DNA from: UBA2334 sp049653005 | Lineage (GTDB): Bacteria; Pseudomonadota; Gammaproteobacteria; Burkholderiales; Burkholderiaceae_C | Assembly: GCA_049653005.1 (NCBI GenBank) | Contig: JBASFL010000084.1 | Location: forward strand, 1-21,779 | Length of the DNA: 21,779 bases | Direction of reading: 5' to 3' | Shown here: positions 18,395 through 21,779 of the stretch, in pieces | Layout: each line of letters opens with the position of its first letter | How positions within the stretch are numbered: the first letter of the stretch is position 1 | Notes under the pieces: generated by a model | Database searches by the model: none | Seen by the model: only the letters and a program-made list of their open reading frames with translations | Told to the model about the DNA's origin: nothing | Program-made: the position numbers and the translations under genes

Positions 18395-20638
18395 ATGTTG
18401 ACTGCACCCCAAGTCCCCCACGACATGCCCCGCGCCCTGCAACACCTGCTGGCCCGCGACCAAGCTGACACCCCCGCCGCGCTGCCCCGCCGCAGCTTCC
18501 TGAAACTGACCGGGGCCAGTGGCCTGGCGGGCTTTGCGCTGGGGGCCTTCCCGCACCTGGCCACGGCCCAAGGTGCTGCCACCAGCGGCCTCAAGCCCAC
18601 CGAGCAACCCGCTGCATTCGTGCACATTGCGCCCAGCGGTGAGGTCACCGTCACCATCAACCGGCTGGAGTTTGGCCAAGGCGTGGAAACCGGCCTGCCC
18701 ATGATCCTGGCCGAAGAGCTGGACGCCGACTGGGCCCTGGTGCGCAGCCGCCACGGCAGCAACGACGGGGCCTATGTGGACCCGCGCTACGGCATGCACC
18801 TCACCGGCGGCTCCAACTCCATCAAACACAGCTACACCCAGTACCGCGAGCTGGGCGCACGGGCCCGCGCCATGCTGCTGTCGGCCGCTGCCGCCCGCTG
18901 GAACGTGGACGTGGCCCGCCTGCGCACCCAGGCCGGCCGCGTGCTGGGCCCCAACGGGCGCACCGCCCTCTACGGCGAACTGGCCGAAGCCGCCATGGCC
19001 CTGCCCGTGCCAGAAAAGGTCAGCCTGAAAGACCCGAAGGACTTCCGCATCATCGGGCGGCCCACCCACCGCATCGACGCCCGTGCCAAAAGCAGTGGCC
19101 GCCAGGCCTTTGGCATTGACGTGCGCCTGCCCGGCCAGCTCACCGCCGTGGTGGCGCGGCCACCCGTCTTCGGTGCCAAGTTGGCGGCCGTGGACGATGC
19201 TGCTGCCCGTGCTGTGCCCGGCGTGAAAGCCGTGCTGCGCGTGCCGCTGGACCGGGGGGCCGAAGGCGTGGCCGTGGTGGCCGACGGCTACTGGCCCGCC
19301 AAACTGGGGCGCGATGCTCTCAAATTGCAATGGGCCACCGACGGCGTGGAAAAGGTGGACAGCACCCGCCAGCTGGCCCAGTACCGCGAGCTGGCCAGCC
19401 AGCCCGGCGCGCTGGCGTTCGACGCCGACATGGCCCCGCTGGCCAGCGCCCCGCACCGCATCGACGCCGAATTTGTGTTCCCCTACCTGGCCCACGCGCC
19501 CATGGAGCCGCTGAACTGCACCGTGCAGCTGGGCGACAACGGCGCTGAAATTTGGTCGGGCACCCAGTTTGCGGGGGTGGACGGCATGGCCGCCGCCCGC
19601 ACGCTGGGGCTCAAGCCCGAGCAGGTGAAGGTGAACGTGCAAATGGCCGGTGGCGGTTTTGGCCGCCGGGGCAACCCCACCAGCGACTTTGTGGTGCTGG
19701 CCTGCGAGGTGGCCAAGGCCGCCCGCACCGCAGGCATTCGCGCCCCGGTGAACACCCAGTGGAGCCGCGAAGACGATGTGCAAGGCGGCTACTACCGCCC
19801 CATGCACCTGCACCGCGCACGCATCGGCTTTGACGACCGCGGCAACGTGCTGGCCTGGGACCACGCGCTGGTGGGCCAGTCCATCGTCACCGGCACCATG
19901 TTCCAGGGCATGGTCAAAAACGGTGTGGACGGCACGGCCACCGAGGGCATGCGCGCGCCTTACCCCATTCCCATGCGCCTCACGGTGCACCACCCCCAGG
20001 TGAATGTGCCCGTGTTGTGGTGGCGCAGCGTGGGTTCCACCCACACGGCTTTCGTCATGGAAACCCTGCTGGACGACATTGCCCGCACCACGAAGCAAGA
20101 CCCCGTGGCCTACCGCCTGCGCCTGTTTGGCACGCAGCACCCGCGCCACCGCGCCGCGCTGCAACTGGCGGTGGACAAAAGCGGCTACGGCAAACGCCAG
20201 CTGCCCGCTGGCCGCGCCTGGGGCGTGGCGGTGCACGAGTCGTTTGAAACCGTGGTGGCCTATGTGGTCGAAGCGTCGGTGAAAGACGGCAACCCCGTGT
20301 TGCACCAGGTCACGGCTGGCGTGCACTGCAACCTGGCAGTGAACCCGCGCAGCATCGAGGCGCAAATCCAGGGCGCGGCCATCATGGGCCTGTCCATGTG
20401 CCTGCCGGGTGGGGCCATCACCCTGAAAGACGGCGTGGTCGAGCAAAGCAATTTCGGCGACTTTGCCGTGCCCCGCATCACCGACGCCCCCGCGTTTGCG
20501 GTGCACGTTGTGCCCAGCGCCGACGCACCCACCGGCATGGGCGAGCCTGGTCTGCCGCCGCTGGCCCCCGCGTTTGCCAACGCCATCGCGCAGCTCACCG
20601 GCAAGCCGCTGCGCGAGTTGCCTTTCAAACTGGCCTGA
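18395..20638 (+). CDS. Molybdopterin-binding large subunit, IorB-like, Tat-exported
   Basis: A 747-residue subunit of the xanthine-oxidase superfamily. A twin-arginine signal lies at PRRSFLK (residues 31-37) after an unusually long 30-residue lead, so the mature enzyme works in the periplasm or at the membrane. Two aldehyde-oxidase/xanthine-dehydrogenase-like halves follow, characteristic of IorB. AGGGFGRR (418-425) is a molybdopterin-binding loop. Glu717 in GMGEPGLPPLAPA is the expected catalytic glutamate. The substrate could be an aldehyde or an N-heterocycle. The ATG at 18395 has AAGGAG 6 nt upstream. No cytochrome c subunit gene follows, so the electron acceptor is unknown. A 9-bp direct repeat (TGGCCTGAC) spans the stop codon. 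Confidence 0.92.
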   Translation: MLTAPQVPHDMPRALQHLLARDQADTPAALPRRSFLKLTGASGLAGFALGAFPHLATAQGAATSGLKPTEQPAAFVHIAPSGEVTVTINRLEFGQGVETGLPMILAEELDADWALVRSRHGSNDGAYVDPRYGMHLTGGSNSIKHSYTQYRELGARARAMLLSAAAARWNVDVARLRTQAGRVLGPNGRTALYGELAEAAMALPVPEKVSLKDPKDFRIIGRPTHRIDARAKSSGRQAFGIDVRLPGQLTAVVARPPVFGAKLAAVDDAAARAVPGVKAVLRVPLDRGAEGVAVVADGYWPAKLGRDALKLQWATDGVEKVDSTRQLAQYRELASQPGALAFDADMAPLASAPHRIDAEFVFPYLAHAPMEPLNCTVQLGDNGAEIWSGTQFAGVDGMAAARTLGLKPEQVKVNVQMAGGGFGRRGNPTSDFVVLACEVAKAARTAGIRAPVNTQWSREDDVQGGYYRPMHLHRARIGFDDRGNVLAWDHALVGQSIVTGTMFQGMVKNGVDGTATEGMRAPYPIPMRLTVHHPQVNVPVLWWRSVGSTHTAFVMETLLDDIARTTKQDPVAYRLRLFGTQHPRHRAALQLAVDKSGYGKRQLPAGRAWGVAVHESFETVVAYVVEASVKDGNPVLHQVTAGVHCNLAVNPRSIEAQIQGAAIMGLSMCLPGGAITLKDGVVEQSNFGDFAVPRITDAPAFAVHVVPSADAPTGMGEPGLPPLAPAFANAIAQLTGKPLRELPFKLA

Positions 20639-20669
20639 CCGGTTGGCCTGACAGTGAAAGGACACGACC

Positions 20670-21731
20670 ATGGAAGACCTGGACACCCTGGTGCTGCGCA
20701 CCGCCGTTGCCTGGCAGGCGGCTGGCCTGCCTGTAGTGCTGGTGACGGTGGCCCGCACCTGGGGCTCGTCGCCCCGGCCCCCTGGCTCGCTCATGGCCCT
20801 GAACGGCCGGGGCGAAACGGTGGGTTCCGTGTCGGGCGGCTGCATTGAAGACGACCTGATCCACCGCGTGCGAGAGAGCGGCGTGGCCGCCGTGTGTGCC
20901 ACCGGCACCCCCGCCGTGTTGCGCTACGGCATTTCGGCCGACGAGGCCCACCGCTTTGGTTTGCCCTGCGGCGGTACGGTGGAGCTGGTGCTGGAACCCG
21001 TGGCCGCCCACAGCCGTTTGGACGAGCTGCTGCACGCCTGCCAGCAGCGCCGCAGCACCGAGCGCGTGCTGGACTTGCGCAGCGGGCAGGTTGAACTGCG
21101 CGAAGGCAGGCGCGACGGCGTGCCCCGCCTGGGCGAGCACCACCTCACCACCCACCTGGGGCCGCAGGCCCGCCTGGTGCTGATTGGGGCGGGCGACCTG
21201 TCTCGCTTCATGGCCCAGATGGCGCTGAGCCTGGGCTTTGAGGTGGTGGTGTGCGACCCGCGCGAAGAGCACCGCGCCAGTTGGCAGGTGGACGGCGTGC
21301 AGCTCAGCCACGAAATGCCCGACGACCTGGTGCTGCGCCTGAAGCCCGATGCCCGCACCGCCGTGGTGGCCCTGACGCACGACCCCAAGCTGGACGACCT
21401 GGCCCTGATCGACGCGCTGCAATCCGACGCGTTTTACGTGGGCGCCATCGGATCGCGCCGCCACAGCGCGCTGCGCCGCGAGCGCTTGCACACCCACTTT
21501 GATGTGTCGGCGCAAGAACTGGCGGCGCTGCACGGCCCGGCGGGCCTGTACATCGGCAGCAAAACCCCGGCGGAAATTGCGCTGTCCATCATGGCCGAGG
21601 TGGTGGCCGCGAAAAACGGCGTGCGGGCCGCCACCCCAGTGCCGGTGGCCGAAGGCAAAGCAGCCAACGCCGCCACAACCGAGCCCGGGGCAGCGGACGC
21701 GTTCACCGCCCCGGCCTGCGTGCTGCTGTGA
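20670..21731 (+). CDS. XdhC/CoxI-family molybdenum cofactor maturation protein
   Basis: A 353-residue relative of XdhC, expected to bind, sulfurate and deliver molybdenum cofactor to the hydroxylase encoded just upstream. It has the N-terminal TWGSSPRPPGSLMAL motif, GSVSGGCIEDDL with its cysteine, GLPCGGTVELVLEP, and a Rossmann-like domain starting LVLIGAGDLSRFMAQMAL. Its Ala-rich C-terminal tail (about 30 residues) looks disordered. It is longer than, and clearly distinct from, the XdhC at 269-1072, so the window has two separate maturation proteins. The ATG at 20670 has AAAGGA about 8 nt upstream. The next gene overlaps its stop codon (GTGA). Confidence 0.9.
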   Translation: MEDLDTLVLRTAVAWQAAGLPVVLVTVARTWGSSPRPPGSLMALNGRGETVGSVSGGCIEDDLIHRVRESGVAAVCATGTPAVLRYGISADEAHRFGLPCGGTVELVLEPVAAHSRLDELLHACQQRRSTERVLDLRSGQVELREGRRDGVPRLGEHHLTTHLGPQARLVLIGAGDLSRFMAQMALSLGFEVVVCDPREEHRASWQVDGVQLSHEMPDDLVLRLKPDARTAVVALTHDPKLDDLALIDALQSDAFYVGAIGSRRHSALRRERLHTHFDVSAQELAALHGPAGLYIGSKTPAEIALSIMAEVVAAKNGVRAATPVPVAEGKAANAATTEPGAADAFTAPACVLL

Positions 21732-21779
21732 ACCCGGCAGCGCTCGCCGCCACCGTGCTGGCCGCTGGCCTGGGCCAGC
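21728..21779 (+). CDS. MobA/MocA-like nucleotidyltransferase, N-terminal part only (gene runs off the right edge)
   Basis: Only 17 codons are visible, from a GTG at 21728 that overlaps the XdhC-family stop codon. The sequence ATVLAAGLGQ is the start of the nucleotide-binding loop of MobA-like NTP transferases. In this operon position the gene is most likely a MocA-type cytidylyltransferase that makes the molybdopterin cytosine dinucleotide cofactor for the upstream enzyme. The call rests on ten residues plus context. Confidence 0.65.
   Translation, partial: MNPAALAATVLAAGLGQ

Noticed and set aside
18332..20908. 858-codon open frame antisense to the molybdenum-hydroxylase large subunit
   Set aside because: It lies opposite a clearly conserved gene, has low-complexity Gly/His/Ala composition and no recognisable domain. 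Such frames are expected in GC-rich DNA.
1..21779. CRISPR array, transposon, prophage or tRNA
   Set aside because: No regularly spaced repeats, transposase or integrase motifs, or tRNA-like cloverleaf sequence were seen on reading through.

Overview
The window is GC-rich, densely packed chromosomal DNA of a betaproteobacterium. Gene content points to Burkholderiales and most likely Comamonadaceae: two Bug/TctC-type periplasmic receptors with a TctDE-like two-component system, a membrane urate oxidase PuuD, a DUF3334 CheX-like protein, a DUF6172 protein, and copies of a GCGCT-containing intergenic element that I recall from that family. This assignment is inference; no rRNA or other marker is present. 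I see no tRNA, rRNA, CRISPR array, insertion sequence or prophage gene.

Layout. (1) 1-2461: the start of a probable lipoprotein gene leaves the window leftward, divergent from xdhC (xanthine dehydrogenase maturation). puuD (urate oxidation) follows, behind a 165-nt leader rich in inverted repeats. (2) 2505-4861: an RhlE-type RNA helicase, divergent from a two-gene unit of a DUF6172 protein and a serine carboxylesterase that overlap by 4 nt. (3) 4959-9251: a membrane protein with a periplasmic solute-binding domain, PAS, GGDEF and EAL; a convergent DUF3334 CheX-like gene; and trhO (tRNA U34 hydroxylation). (4) 9276-13392: a leftward tctD-tctE-tctC operon with overlapping genes, divergent from a second Bug receptor gene. 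An 11-bp-period direct repeat lies between them. (5) 13465-15864: a dienelactone-hydrolase-like enzyme, a yghU glutathione-transferase gene followed after 3 nt by a small HTH protein gene, and a membrane-anchored rhodanese. (6) 15874-21779: a LysR regulator and an NAD(P)-dependent dehydrogenase run leftward. Divergent from them is a molybdenum-hydroxylase operon: a [2Fe-2S] subunit, a Tat-exported molybdopterin subunit, a second XdhC-family chaperone, and the start of a MobA/MocA-like nucleotidyltransferase.

How the genes fit together. The two ends share molybdenum-hydroxylase biology. On the left, XdhC serves cytoplasmic xanthine dehydrogenase, whose product urate is the PuuD substrate. On the right, a separate exported enzyme brings its own cofactor maturation genes. 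The middle is mostly sensing and uptake: cyclic-di-GMP turnover, a CheX-like protein, and tricarboxylate sensing with orphan receptors and no TctA/TctB permease genes here.

Strongest unexplained signals: the 11-bp direct repeat upstream of tctD; the structured puuD leader; an inverted repeat overlapping the ribosome-binding site of the molybdenum-hydroxylase operon beside a LysR-type box; and several genes with a -10-like hexamer ending 6-7 nt before ATG and no Shine-Dalgarno sequence, which suggests leaderless mRNAs. I found no clearly novel multi-gene system.
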